Shown here: positions 49,455-58,179 of the stretch, one piece after another
How positions within the stretch are numbered: the stretch's first letter is position 1
Layout of the letters: each line of letters begins with the position of its first letter
Source of the DNA: Candidatus Kaistella beijingensis
GTDB taxonomy: Bacteria; Bacteroidota; Bacteroidia; Flavobacteriales; Weeksellaceae
Length of the DNA: 64,000 nucleotides
Assembly (NCBI RefSeq): GCF_020084865.1
Contig: NZ_CP071953.1
Span: 2,480,001 to 2,544,000 of the forward strand
Direction: 5' to 3'
Position numbers and translations under genes: made by a program
The notes under the pieces: model-generated
The model's input: only the letters and a program-made list of their open reading frames with translations
Databases searched by the model: none
What the model was told of the DNA's origin: nothing

Positions 49455-50738
49455 ATGAAAAAATTACTTTTTATTGGAGGTTTGATCGCGATAAACCATT
49501 TAGGCGCACAATTTAAAATTAATATTGAGGCACCTGCGAATTTTGAATCAAAAGAAGTGTATATCTATACGCTGGATGGTTCAAAAGACAAATTATACAG
49601 TAAGGAAACCCGTAAAGGAAATTCTTGGCAGATTAACTTTAATGAGCCGTATATGGGAATGTTAAAAGCTTATTTTCCGGAAGTTAATGCCTCAATGAAT
49701 TTTATTTCAGAAAACAAAGACGTGAAGATGGTTTTGAATACTGACAATAGAAAAATTGAAAATATAAATTATCTGGATGAAAGCAATAATTTGATGAACG
49801 GCTTGCAGGATACACAACAAAAGAAGGAATATATCCTCCCCGCACTTTATCAGATTAAAGACTATTACAAAGGTAAGTCAGCATTCGGATCTGCTTTAGA
49901 GGAGGAGATTTCAAGATTATCTAAAACTCAGGTCAGTCTAGATAAATATCCGTTCATAAACTTTTATAATCAAAATTATGGGAGGTTTATTGAAAAAAAT
50001 GCGTCTAAAAAACCACTTACTCATGATGAAATCAGCAATTTCTTGAGCCATTCATCAAACTTGTTAGAGTCTTCATCATTACTGCGTCCTATTTTAGTTG
50101 CTTATTTAAATATTGGTCCTAGTAACAATGTTTCGGCAGATGTTGACAAGTTAATTGCAGCAACGGGCACGAACACTTCTAGAGGACAAACAATACTGGC
50201 GGAGCTTATTGAAATTTTTGATATGTATTCAATGCAGGAGCTTAAGGAAAAATATCTTGCAACTGCTGAAAGTTTAAAAAAACCTGTTAATGAAAGACTT
50301 TTAGCGACAATCACAAAGAATAATGGGACTAAAGTTGGAGCAACATTTACAAATTATTTCTTTGTCAGACCTGCTAACACTACTGCAAAATCTATTTATG
50401 ACGTTAAAGCAGATAAAAAAGTAGTCGTTTTTTGGGCATCCACTTGCTCACACTGCGAAAGCGAATTGCCAGAAATCGCGAAACAATACAGCTTGTTAAA
50501 GAGTAAAGGTGTGGAAGTGATTGCTTTTTCACTTGATAATGAAAAAGACGCCTATGAAAAGAAGATAAAAGACTTTCCCTGGATAAATGACTCAGAACTA
50601 AAAGGTTGGTACAGTAGTACTGCAGACATCTATAATGTGCAGTCAACCCCAACATATTTTATTCTTGACAGCTCAAACAAGGTTATCGCTAAACCGGATC
50701 ACGCAGCCGATGTTTTGTCTTATTTTAAAGTGAATTAA
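49455..50738 (+). CDS. TlpA-like thioredoxin-fold protein
   Basis: This 427-aa exported protein has a signal peptide ending HLGAQF, an N-terminal beta domain (about residues 20-120) typical of DUF4369-like Bacteroidota TlpA proteins, a helical middle, and a C-terminal thioredoxin domain with active-site CSHC in VFWASTCSHCESELPEIAKQ. The fold's cis-proline is in QSTPTYFILDS. It probably reduces or isomerises disulphides in the periplasm. The CSHC dithiol differs from the more usual CxxC contents of oxidases; the partner is unknown. Confidence 0.88.
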   Translation: MKKLLFIGGLIAINHLGAQFKINIEAPANFESKEVYIYTLDGSKDKLYSKETRKGNSWQINFNEPYMGMLKAYFPEVNASMNFISENKDVKMVLNTDNRKIENINYLDESNNLMNGLQDTQQKKEYILPALYQIKDYYKGKSAFGSALEEEISRLSKTQVSLDKYPFINFYNQNYGRFIEKNASKKPLTHDEISNFLSHSSNLLESSSLLRPILVAYLNIGPSNNVSADVDKLIAATGTNTSRGQTILAELIEIFDMYSMQELKEKYLATAESLKKPVNERLLATITKNNGTKVGATFTNYFFVRPANTTAKSIYDVKADKKVVVFWASTCSHCESELPEIAKQYSLLKSKGVEVIAFSLDNEKDAYEKKIKDFPWINDSELKGWYSSTADIYNVQSTPTYFILDSSNKVIAKPDHAADVLSYFKVN

Positions 50739-50740
50739 TT

Positions 50741-50772
50741 TTTGCCACATTACAAAAAATTTTTATATTTGC
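50741..50772 (+). promoter_or_regulatory. Consensus promoter of tRNA-Met
   Basis: TTTG at 50741-50744, a 19-nt spacer and TATATTTGC at 50764-50772 match exactly. The predicted start lies a few bases before the mature tRNA 5' end at 50785. Confidence 0.8.
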
Positions 50773-50784
50773 ACCACCTTAATC

Positions 50785-50858
50785 GGCGAGGTAGCTCAGA
50801 TGGTTAGAGCGCAGGATTCATAACCCTGAGGTCACGGGTTCAATTCCCGTCTTCGCTA
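50785..50858 (+). tRNA. tRNA-Met (anticodon CAT)
   Basis: A 74-nt cloverleaf is visible: acceptor GGCGAGG paired with CTTCGCT (two G-T wobbles), D arm with GCTCAGATGGTTAGAGC, anticodon loop TTCATAA, and T arm ACGGG-TTCAATT-CCCGT. The CCA end is not encoded in full. CAT could also mark tRNA-Ile2 (lysidine); the overall sequence looks like elongator Met. It lacks the three G-C pairs in the anticodon stem expected of an initiator tRNA. Confidence 0.92.
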
Positions 50859-50862
50859 CAAA

Positions 50863-50892
50863 AACCCAACAAATTTGTTGGGTTTTTTTGTT
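50863..50892 (+). terminator. Terminator of tRNA-Met
   Basis: AACCCAACAAA and TTTGTTGGGTT are perfect complements followed by seven T. Confidence 0.9.
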
Positions 50893-51074
50893 CATTTACC
50901 TAAAAAATATGATAGAAAATCTAGTTTATGGGAAACAAAAAAAACATCCAATTGGAATTATTTTTTTTGGAATTTATTTTGATAATTGAAATATTAATAC
51001 TAATTTTAGAACGCTTTAATGATGACACTGGTCATTAATGAGGCAATAAATTTTTTTTCATCATTTGTGTTTTT

Positions 51075-51108
51075 AGAATCGTGTCGCAAGATGCGATTCT
51101 TTTTATTT
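51075..51108 (+). terminator. Hairpin with T run in the tRNA-DUF3810 gap
   Basis: AGAATCG and CGATTCT pair around TGTCGCAAGATG, followed by TTTTATTTT on the plus strand. The rest of the 220-nt gap (50893-51111) is AT-rich with no recognised gene. Confidence 0.55.
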
Positions 51109-51111
51109 TGT

Positions 51112-52176
51112 TCAAATCCCATCATTCTCGTATCGGATGAGTAGATCGACGAAATACGAATAGGTTACGCTGCCTTCTTGTTGATTGCTCTTTAAAAATA
51201 GATCGTTGGTGAAACCGAAAAAGACATCTAACAAACCTTCATGTCTTCTGATAAACATGTTCTCGGCGATACGGTCTTTCTTCATTGATGGGGAATAATG
51301 GTGAAGAACTCCTTTTACAAACTCAGGATTTTCTGAAGATAAAGAATTCAAAAGCGATTTCAGAACGAAATATTCGGTGCTGTATTTTAAATCGAAGTTT
51401 TCGGAATTTTTACCAATTAAATATGCGATGAAGTTTGCTTCCTGTTCTCGTGCGTAACCTAATTGATGGGCGCTTTCATGAGCTAATGTGAACGGAAGAT
51501 AACTCGAAGGTAATTCAGAATTGTACTGAGCTTCTGCTGTGAAAGGATTGTAATAACCCAAAATCCCAGAATAACTCATGATTCCCTTAAAAAGGCTTGG
51601 TTTTAATGAATTAATTTCCGTTCCTGCTTTGGTTTTGATGAAATCAGGAAGTTTTTTTTGATTGGATAAAATTTTAGTTTCAATCGATTTTAAATCATCG
51701 ATTTTGAACACTCCATTGCGGTCTTCTTTCACGAAATTGCGGGTTTGCTTGCAAAGATTAAGGTATTTCACGGTCAGTTCTTTGGTTAGCTGTATATCAA
51801 TCTCACCTTTTGGAAGCTTATTACTGATTGGCTTTTGAAAGTAAAGCATTCCCCAAAAAATTTGATACATAAAATATAGAACGTTCAAAAGCATTGCAAA
51901 TCTCAATAAAATATCGTTGCGCTTATTCTTATTAAAAATATTAATGAAGAAGTAGATCAACGAAATTCCTAATAAAATGTAAAACACATCACCAACTGAA
52001 AAAGGAATTGAAGAAAACATCCTTTGATGCACGCCTTTTTGCAACTCAAAAAAATCTTCAAAAGCTTTAACAACGAAATCTATCTTAGAGAATATAAAAA
52101 ACAAAAGAAATTGGGCAAGTAATAAACCCGCCCAAAATCTCTTTCTACTATATATTTTGTTATTTTTAATGACCAC
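51112..52176 (-). CDS. DUF3810 membrane protein with HExxH motif
   Basis: This 354-aa protein has three N-terminal membrane helices (FWAGLLLAQFLLFFIFSK; VGDVFYILLGISLIYFFI; FAMLLNVLYFMYQIFWGM). A large soluble domain follows with LAHESAHQLGYAREQEANF near residue 230. HExxH with a following glutamate is the zinc signature of gluzincin-type peptidases, so DUF3810 proteins may be membrane-bound metallopeptidases; activity is not established. Its start overlaps the transporter gene by 11 nt. Confidence 0.8.
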   Translation of the reverse strand: MVIKNNKIYSRKRFWAGLLLAQFLLFFIFSKIDFVVKAFEDFFELQKGVHQRMFSSIPFSVGDVFYILLGISLIYFFINIFNKNKRNDILLRFAMLLNVLYFMYQIFWGMLYFQKPISNKLPKGEIDIQLTKELTVKYLNLCKQTRNFVKEDRNGVFKIDDLKSIETKILSNQKKLPDFIKTKAGTEINSLKPSLFKGIMSYSGILGYYNPFTAEAQYNSELPSSYLPFTLAHESAHQLGYAREQEANFIAYLIGKNSENFDLKYSTEYFVLKSLLNSLSSENPEFVKGVLHHYSPSMKKDRIAENMFIRRHEGLLDVFFGFTNDLFLKSNQQEGSVTYSYFVDLLIRYENDGI

Positions 52177-53614
52177 CAGATTTTTGAACTTTTTCTAAAT
52201 CGATTCCTTGTGCCTTTAAAATTCTCGTCACACGAATTGCATAGAAAGCGAGGTACGCAAAACATAAAACTCCGACAATATAACTTGCATGTATATTGGT
52301 GAGATCCGCAATATAACCTTGTAATAAGCTGATAATTCCACCACCCATAATCATCATGATTAAATAACCGGAACCTTGATTGGTGTGTTTTCCTAAACCA
52401 TTAATCGCCAAAGCAAAAATACATGGCCAAAGTGTAGAACAGAATAATCCGACACTTGTAAAAGCATAAACCGAAGTCATCCCCGTAGTCATCATTCCAA
52501 TGATTAAGGCTAAAATACCCATTACTGAAAAAATCAAAAGCATTCTTGCAGGATTTCCCTTACTTAAGATATCACAAGCAATCATTACCAAAATAATTAC
52601 GCCGTAAATGTAAAAGTGTGACAAATCATGTTTGGCAATCGCGTTCACCAAAAGGAAAACGCCAAACGCCAAATAAGGCGCTAAAAAGCGAAGAATCTTC
52701 TTGAAGCCCGCACTAAAATCAAAAGCATCAACTGCTCCTGTCCATCTACCAATCATCAATGAAGCCCAATAAAGTGAAACATACGGCGCAATATCTTTAG
52801 TTTCAAATCCTAAAGATTTTTCCATGTATGCAGGCAAATTACTCGCCGTGGAAACTTCTACGCCCACATAAACGAAAATCGCAATCATTCCCAAAACCAA
52901 CTGCGGATATTTCAATGCAGAATCTCTGTGTTCACCAGGAATTGCATCATCGGTATTTTCCTCGATTGTTGGGGTAATTTGTGGAAGTGAAGAAAACTTT
53001 AGTAAAATCGCCACCAAAATAAACGCTGCACCCAAAACCAAATAAGGAATTTTTACAGACTCAATACTAGCCTCAGTATTTGAAGCGGTTGCAGAACCGA
53101 AAATAGCAAACGAAACAATCAAAGGTCCAATCGTGGTTCCGAAATTATTAATTCCTCCCGCCATTGTCAAACGTTGGGAGCCGGTTTCTGTTGGACCAAC
53201 CTCAATTGCAAGTGGATTTGCCACAATTTGTTGAAGCGAAAAACCAAGACCCACAATAAAAAGCCCCGAAATCATCAACATAAATGATCCCGTATTTGCA
53301 GCAGGATAGAATAAAAGCGTACCTGCAGCAGAAATGAGAAGTCCTAAAATTAATCCGTTTTTGTAACCAATTTTGTTCACCAAATCCTGTTTCAGCGTTT
53401 TAGAGACGAACATGTAAATAAGTGAACCAACAGTGTAAGCAATGTAGAATGCGAAAGAAACCAACTGGCTCTGACTTTGAGTCAAATTAAATGCTTTTTT
53501 GAAAACAGGAATCAAAATATCGTTGCTCGCCGCAACGAATCCCCAAAAGAAAAACACAGTTACCAAAGGCACGAACTGTCCCCAATTGGTTTGCTTAGAA
53601 TAATTTGTTGACAT
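52166..53614 (-). CDS. Major facilitator sugar transporter, FHS family (FucP/NagP-like)
   Basis: This 482-aa protein has 12 predicted membrane helices. The N-terminus VTVFFFWGFVAASNDILIPV and the segment NNFGTTIGPLI are typical of the fucose:H+ symporter (FHS) family, which imports fucose, glucose/galactose or N-acetylglucosamine in Bacteroidota. A central charged loop lies near residue 225. The substrate cannot be set from sequence. A -7 box TATATTTGT (minus, 53635-53643) precedes it. It forms an operon with the DUF3810 gene. Confidence 0.85.
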   Translation of the reverse strand: MSTNYSKQTNWGQFVPLVTVFFFWGFVAASNDILIPVFKKAFNLTQSQSQLVSFAFYIAYTVGSLIYMFVSKTLKQDLVNKIGYKNGLILGLLISAAGTLLFYPAANTGSFMLMISGLFIVGLGFSLQQIVANPLAIEVGPTETGSQRLTMAGGINNFGTTIGPLIVSFAIFGSATASNTEASIESVKIPYLVLGAAFILVAILLKFSSLPQITPTIEENTDDAIPGEHRDSALKYPQLVLGMIAIFVYVGVEVSTASNLPAYMEKSLGFETKDIAPYVSLYWASLMIGRWTGAVDAFDFSAGFKKILRFLAPYLAFGVFLLVNAIAKHDLSHFYIYGVIILVMIACDILSKGNPARMLLIFSVMGILALIIGMMTTGMTSVYAFTSVGLFCSTLWPCIFALAINGLGKHTNQGSGYLIMMIMGGGIISLLQGYIADLTNIHASYIVGVLCFAYLAFYAIRVTRILKAQGIDLEKVQKSGGH

Positions 53615-53634
53615 TTGTTAAAAATTTCTTAATA

Positions 53635-53643
53635 ACAAATATA
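53635..53643 (-). promoter_or_regulatory. -7 box of the sugar transporter gene
   Basis: The minus strand reads TATATTTGT, matching TAnnTTTG, about 21 nt before the ATG. Confidence 0.5.
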
Positions 53644-53658
53644 AACTATTTTATTATC

Positions 53659-54384
53659 TCAAATTGAGTTTTCTAAAACTTTTTTAATTTCGTTATAGGC
53701 GACCGCTTTTTCTTCATTAGCACTTTTTCCGGGCTCGAGAATTCCGTTGAAATAAACTTTCACTTTTCCGGGAAAACCTTTTGAATTGTCAAATGGGAAC
53801 ATCTTCTTTAATCCAACAAAGGTGAAAATCGCAATTGGGGCATTATGTTTTGAAGAAAGAATAAATGCGCCGTCCTTAAAATTGTCAAGAACAATGGATG
53901 TATCATCCGGAACGCCGCCTTCAGGAAAAATCACGATGCTTTGACCTTCCTCCATTCGTTCGGCGCATCTTCGGTAAACATCGGCGCGGCTTTTTGCGGA
54001 TTTTCGGTCAACCATTACACAAATTCTTTTATAAATCGTTCCAAAAATCGGGATTTTAACCAACTCTTTTTTTCCGACATAGCAAAGTGGATGATTCGGC
54101 ATTAAAAGACACGGCAACATTACATCCATAATCGAGGTGTGGTTTGAAATAAAGACGTATTGCCGATTTTTTTCAATTTTTTCCTTGGAAAGTTTAATAA
54201 GTTCGTAGCGAAATCCCATTCCGTAAAACATTCCGAAACACCATATTCTGATAAATTGGTAGGCATATTTGTAATGTTCTTTTCTGATAGAAAGAATCAA
54301 AACAGGAATTCCGAGAACAATCGTGAGAACCGCACCCAAAATTATCATCCAACCGCGCCAAATATAATTGAGAATTTTCGTCAT
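53659..54384 (-). CDS. 1-acyl-sn-glycerol-3-phosphate acyltransferase family (PlsC-like)
   Basis: This 241-aa enzyme has an N-terminal membrane helix and the acyltransferase motifs NHTSIMDVMLP (an HX4D catalytic motif in the form H-x-x-x-x-D), GTIYKRICVMVDRKSAKSR, and FPEGGVPDD. It should add the second acyl chain to lysophosphatidate in phospholipid synthesis, or transfer an acyl chain to a related lipid; ornithine-lipid enzymes share these motifs. It is inner-membrane associated. It is 44 nt beyond the transporter start on the same strand. Confidence 0.85.
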   Translation of the reverse strand: MTKILNYIWRGWMIILGAVLTIVLGIPVLILSIRKEHYKYAYQFIRIWCFGMFYGMGFRYELIKLSKEKIEKNRQYVFISNHTSIMDVMLPCLLMPNHPLCYVGKKELVKIPIFGTIYKRICVMVDRKSAKSRADVYRRCAERMEEGQSIVIFPEGGVPDDTSIVLDNFKDGAFILSSKHNAPIAIFTFVGLKKMFPFDNSKGFPGKVKVYFNGILEPGKSANEEKAVAYNEIKKVLENSI

Positions 54385-54437
54385 TTCGTTTCTAAAATTT
54401 CCTTTCGTAATTCAAACTTCGTAATTCGTACTTCAAC

Positions 54438-54896
54438 TCATCCATTAAATATCACCTTTTTCTTCACGGAATAATTCAAAATAGAGACCAACAGAATCGC
54501 TGAAATTTTGCTCAACATTTCCTGGCTGAACACAAAGAAACCTACATCCAAATGGTCTTTGAAGACCAACCTAAAGAAAACCTGGAAGAAAGTCAAACTT
54601 AAAATTGTAGATAGAAATGAAACAAACATGAAATAGGCAAACTCCTTTTTCTTTGAATGTTTGCCGCGTTCAAAAACGAACCAAATGCTTAAAAAATAAT
54701 TGGTGATGATTCCGCAAAAAGTTGAAAATATGTTACTTAAAGGAAAATGGATGCCGTGAAAATTGGTTTCCTCTGAAAAAAGTATCGGCAAATTCACACT
54801 GAAAAGTTTGAAGGAACCAATTTCTACAACAGCGCTCAAAGCTCCCGCAACAATGAAAAGCAAAACCTGTTTCTGTTTTAATAAAAGTTCTTTCAT
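54438..54896 (-). CDS. GtrA-like membrane protein
   Basis: This 152-aa protein has four membrane helices (QVLLFIVAGALSAVVEIGSF; NIFSTFCGIITNYFLSIWFV; YFMFVSFLSTILSLTFFQV; ISAILLVSILNYSVKKKVIF). GtrA proteins are thought to flip undecaprenyl-phosphate sugars or take part in cell-surface polysaccharide synthesis. A consensus -7 box TAAATTTGC lies on the minus strand at 54911-54919, so the leader is about 8 nt. Confidence 0.85.
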   Translation of the reverse strand: MKELLLKQKQVLLFIVAGALSAVVEIGSFKLFSVNLPILFSEETNFHGIHFPLSNIFSTFCGIITNYFLSIWFVFERGKHSKKKEFAYFMFVSFLSTILSLTFFQVFFRLVFKDHLDVGFFVFSQEMLSKISAILLVSILNYSVKKKVIFNG

Positions 54897-54910
54897 AAAA
54901 GTATTTCACC

Positions 54911-54919
54911 GCAAATTTA
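54911..54919 (-). promoter_or_regulatory. -7 box of the gtrA-like gene
   Basis: The minus strand reads TAAATTTGC, an exact match, 14 nt before the ATG. The rest of the gap to 55113 is AT-rich with no gene recognised. Confidence 0.6.
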
Positions 54920-55113
54920 AAATTTAATGTTAAACATTAAGAAAATCTGTTAAATTATTTTTTTTGTTCAAATTTATTTTTAATTTTAATCTTCGAAACG
55001 AGGAAGTATTACCTGATAAATTTTTCATTTTCAATAGTTTGTGGGATTGATTTTTTATCTTGAATGACTTATGAACAGCTGCATATTAGTTCAAATTCAC
55101 AAAACAAAAAACA

Positions 55114-55365
55114 ATGAATCCGCAAAGATCTTACCGAAAATTCAAACCCCAACAAGCAAAAATTGACGAACTTGAAAAAAGCAGTCCGCGCTTCAAAAGA
55201 ATTTATTCTGAGTACGAATTGATGTCGGATGAATTGTGGAATCTGGAAAACAGTGATATTTCTAACATTCCCGATGATTTTTTGAATGCCGTAAAACTTC
55301 AAACGGAATATCTTGAAGAGGAGATTGATGATTGGCTTTTAGACGAAAATAATACCTTGCAGTAA
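55114..55365 (+). CDS. Small acidic hypothetical protein
   Basis: This 83-aa protein has a basic N-terminus (MNPQRSYRKFKPQQAKIDEL), a predicted helical middle (RFKRIYSEYELMSDELWNLE), and an acidic C-terminal half with LQTEYLEEEIDDWLLDEN. It has no signal peptide or known domain. The coding frame is clean, with codon use like its neighbours. It is a single gene; the gene-less inverted-repeat element begins 80 nt after its stop codon. Confidence 0.7.
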   Translation: MNPQRSYRKFKPQQAKIDELEKSSPRFKRIYSEYELMSDELWNLENSDISNIPDDFLNAVKLQTEYLEEEIDDWLLDENNTLQ

Positions 55366-55445
55366 GACTTTTCCTAGAATAATTAAGAAAACCTGTAGAA
55401 ATATGGTTTTCTTTTTTGGTTATCTTTGCAAATCTTTAATTCAAT

Positions 55446-55567
55446 AAACCACATAGTCACATAGTTTTTCTTGAAAATAAAAACGTAGATAAAGTAAAAA
55501 TAGTGGTATTCTTCTATTTTACCTTTAAATCCTCATTAAGAATATTTTCTATGTGTCTATGTGGTTT
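55446..55567. repeat. Gene-less 122-bp inverted-repeat element (relative of the GxxExxY unit)
   Basis: Ends AAACCACATAGTCACATAG (55446-55464) and CTATGTGTCTATGTGGTTT (55549-55567) are inverted copies with one mismatch in 19. The same arm sequence bounds the GxxExxY unit at 23086-23658. The interior (about 84 nt) encodes nothing. It lies 32 nt before the CCA-adding enzyme start, so it may carry or alter that gene's promoter. The shape is like a MITE or a long hairpin. Confidence 0.7.
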
Positions 55568-55599
55568 AAAAAATATTTCTTTAGAAGTAAAATCAAAAA

Positions 55600-57021
55600 A
55601 TGCAGATTAACCTTAATCAAAATAGAAATCTCAAACTTTTCAAACTTATTTCCGAAGTCGCAGAAAAGAACAACCAATCCGTTTTCATCGTCGGCGGTTA
55701 TGTTCGTGATTTGTGGATGGGTCGAAAAGTTCCGACCGATATTGATTTTGTGACCGAAGGAAGCGGAATCGAATTGGCAAAATGTGTTGCGAAAGAAATC
55801 AATCCCAATTTGAAAGTTTCCATTTTCAAGACTTATGGAACGGCAATGTTTAAACACAACGGTTTGGATTTGGAATTTGTGGGCGCTCGAAAAGAAAGCT
55901 ATGCAGAAGACTCGCGAAAACCTTCCGTTGAAACAGGATCTTTGGAAGACGACCAAAAACGTAGAGATTTCACCATCAATGCATTGGCAATTTCTTTAAA
56001 CAAGAAAAATTTTGGTGAATTAATCGACCCTTTTGACGGCATTTTAGATATTCAAAATAAAATCATCAGAACGCCGCTTGAGCCGTCGCAAACCTATTCA
56101 GACGATCCGTTGAGAATGATGCGTGCAATTCGGTTTGCCTCAACTTTAAATTTTGAAATTGAGGAAAATTCTTTGGTGGCGATAAAAAAAGAAGCCGAAA
56201 GAATCAAAATCGTTTCCATGGAAAGAATTATGGTGGAATTCAATAAAATCATGCTTTCCGAGAAGCCATCAATTGGTTTAAAACTTTTGGAACAAACAGG
56301 ACTTTTGCTTTTAATTATTCCCGAACTCACCGCTTTAAAAGGAATCGAAGAAGTGGAAGGACAAACCCACAAAGACAATTTTTGGCACACTTTGGAAGTG
56401 GTTGACAATATTTCTAAAAATACCGAAAATCTTTGGCTTCGTTGGGCGGCATTGCTTCACGACATCGGAAAAGCACCGACAAAAAAGTTCGACAAAAAAA
56501 ATGGCTGGACTTTTCACGGGCATGAATTTTTGGGTTCAAAAATGGTAAAGAATCTTTTCTACCGTTTGAAACTTCCTCTTGGAAGCGACATGAAATATGT
56601 TCAAAAATTGGTGAAACTTTCGTCAAGACCCATCGCATTAATCGATGATGGAACTTCGGATTCTGCTTTGAGAAGATTACTTTTTGATTCGGGTGAAGAT
56701 TTGGAAGATTTGTTCACGCTTTGCAAAGCCGACATCACCACCAAAAATTCCTCGAAACAGGAAAAATTCAAAAAGAATTTCGAATACGTTGCCCAAAAAA
56801 TAAAGGAAGTTGAGGAAAAAGACAGCATCCGCAATTTTCAGCCCCCGATTTCGGGAGAAGAAATCATGGAAATGTTCAACCTGAAACCAAGCCGCGAAAT
56901 CGGTATTTTGAAGGAAAAAGTAAAGGAGGCAATTTTGGAAGGCGAAATTACCAACGATAAAGAAGAAGCGAGAAGTTTTGTGATTGAAGAAGCGAAACTT
57001 TTAGGCTTGAAAATAAACTAA
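55600..57021 (+). CDS. cca: CCA tRNA nucleotidyltransferase with HD domain
   Basis: This 473-aa class II enzyme adds CCA to tRNA 3' ends. The N-terminal nucleotidyltransferase domain has VGGYVRDLWMGRKVPTDIDF (GGxVRD and DxD) and KRRDFTINALAISLN; an RNA-binding region with SDDPLRMMRAIRFAS follows. An HD phosphohydrolase domain follows near residue 284 (RWAALLHDIGKAPT). In E. coli the HD domain adds phosphatase/phosphodiesterase activity. Two hairpins follow the stop. Cytosolic. Confidence 0.92.
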   Translation: MQINLNQNRNLKLFKLISEVAEKNNQSVFIVGGYVRDLWMGRKVPTDIDFVTEGSGIELAKCVAKEINPNLKVSIFKTYGTAMFKHNGLDLEFVGARKESYAEDSRKPSVETGSLEDDQKRRDFTINALAISLNKKNFGELIDPFDGILDIQNKIIRTPLEPSQTYSDDPLRMMRAIRFASTLNFEIEENSLVAIKKEAERIKIVSMERIMVEFNKIMLSEKPSIGLKLLEQTGLLLLIIPELTALKGIEEVEGQTHKDNFWHTLEVVDNISKNTENLWLRWAALLHDIGKAPTKKFDKKNGWTFHGHEFLGSKMVKNLFYRLKLPLGSDMKYVQKLVKLSSRPIALIDDGTSDSALRRLLFDSGEDLEDLFTLCKADITTKNSSKQEKFKKNFEYVAQKIKEVEEKDSIRNFQPPISGEEIMEMFNLKPSREIGILKEKVKEAILEGEITNDKEEARSFVIEEAKLLGLKIN

Positions 57022-57100
57022 ACCTAACAAGTTTTTAAAACTTGTTGGGTTTCCTTAAAATTGAAAACCCTTTCTAAAGCTATGTTAGAAAGGGTTTTCT
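57020..57100. terminator. Two tandem hairpins between cca and the B12 operon
   Basis: AACCTAACAAG/CTTGTTGGGTT (57020-57052) and AACCCTTTCT/AGAAAGGGTT (57065-57097) form two stems, each followed by short T tracts. They probably end transcripts from both converging genes. Confidence 0.75.
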
Positions 57101-57119
57101 GTTAAACATTAAATAAACC

Positions 57120-58169
57120 TTAATTCTTGTAAAAACCGTTGGTTCCGATTCCTGTCGTAATGGTTTTAAGAAGATTTCCCGTAAGATTGTAAATTCTTAC
57201 GTCATTATCTTTTGAAAAAGAAGGGTCGGAAACAAATACTTTGTCATCAATCACATTGAAACCGTAAACATTACTTGTCGTTACATCAAACATTGCAGTT
57301 GCAGCGGTTCCGTTATAGGAATACAATTTTTTTCCTGAAGTCAAGAAATATATTTTTCCGTTGTCAACAGCCAATTTTAGGGCACCTGAAACTCCTGCTA
57401 ATTTGGTTTGTGCAGCTGTTCCCGTTTTTGCATCAATTTTATAAATGTACGAATTGCTGTAATCCGAACTCAAAACATACACATTGGAATTATCTGCAAT
57501 CATATCACGAATAATGGTGTCGTCCGTTAAAGTGATGGTTTTATCCACATTGTTTGTGGCAGGATTAATTCTAGAAATCGTGTGGCCTGTAGGAAGCTCA
57601 TTATAATTCGCATCATAAGTTACACCGTCGGTTTGCACATAAACAAATCCATCAGCAGAAACGATTTTTTCTGCATAACGGTCAAAATTGATGCTCTTTA
57701 CAAAGGCATTGGAATTATCGTAAATATTCACTTTTCTTACATCAAAGAAGTTGTTGTTGGTAACATAAGTGTTGTTTCCTGAAAATGCGATATATCGTGC
57801 TTCGTTCAGGTTTGCCGTGATTGTTCCCGTTTTTTTGAAAGTGTATCTGTTAACAATTTCAATTTTATTAGGAACGTTTGTTACCAAAAAGGCATTATCA
57901 CCTTTAAATCCAACGGATTGAAACACATTTCCCAAAACAGCATTACTGTTGTTGGTGCTAAAAATATTGTTTTCCAATTTCGATAAATCGTTTGAGATAA
58001 AGCTTACCGAAGCTGTAGGAGTTAAAAATCCGCCCTCGTTCGCAATCAAAATTCCGTTTTCGTATGCACCTTTTGGAGTTGGAGCAGGAACTGGGTCGTC
58101 GTTTCTACAAGAAATGTTGAAGAGTAAGGTTCCCGCAAGAACAAGAGTTAAAATTTTTGAAATTTTCAT
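57120..58169 (-). CDS. Surface lipoprotein beta-propeller, BtuG-like (DUF5074-type)
   Basis: This 349-aa protein has a lipoprotein signal (ILTLVLAGTLLFNISCRND; lipid-attached C21) and a body of repeated YVTN-like blades, e.g. IFSTNNSNAVLGNVFQS, RYIAFSGNNTYVTNNNFFD and FVYVQTDGVTYDANYNE. It lies 10 nt after the BtuB-like receptor gene under a cobalamin riboswitch. In Bacteroides the BtuG lipoprotein is a beta-propeller that binds B12 on the cell surface and hands it to BtuB; the arrangement here suggests the same role. I chose the ATG at 58169 since upstream codons encode no signal peptide. Confidence 0.82.
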   Translation of the reverse strand: MKISKILTLVLAGTLLFNISCRNDDPVPAPTPKGAYENGILIANEGGFLTPTASVSFISNDLSKLENNIFSTNNSNAVLGNVFQSVGFKGDNAFLVTNVPNKIEIVNRYTFKKTGTITANLNEARYIAFSGNNTYVTNNNFFDVRKVNIYDNSNAFVKSINFDRYAEKIVSADGFVYVQTDGVTYDANYNELPTGHTISRINPATNNVDKTITLTDDTIIRDMIADNSNVYVLSSDYSNSYIYKIDAKTGTAAQTKLAGVSGALKLAVDNGKIYFLTSGKKLYSYNGTAATAMFDVTTSNVYGFNVIDDKVFVSDPSFSKDNDVRIYNLTGNLLKTITTGIGTNGFYKN

Positions 58170-58179
58170 TTTTATATAT

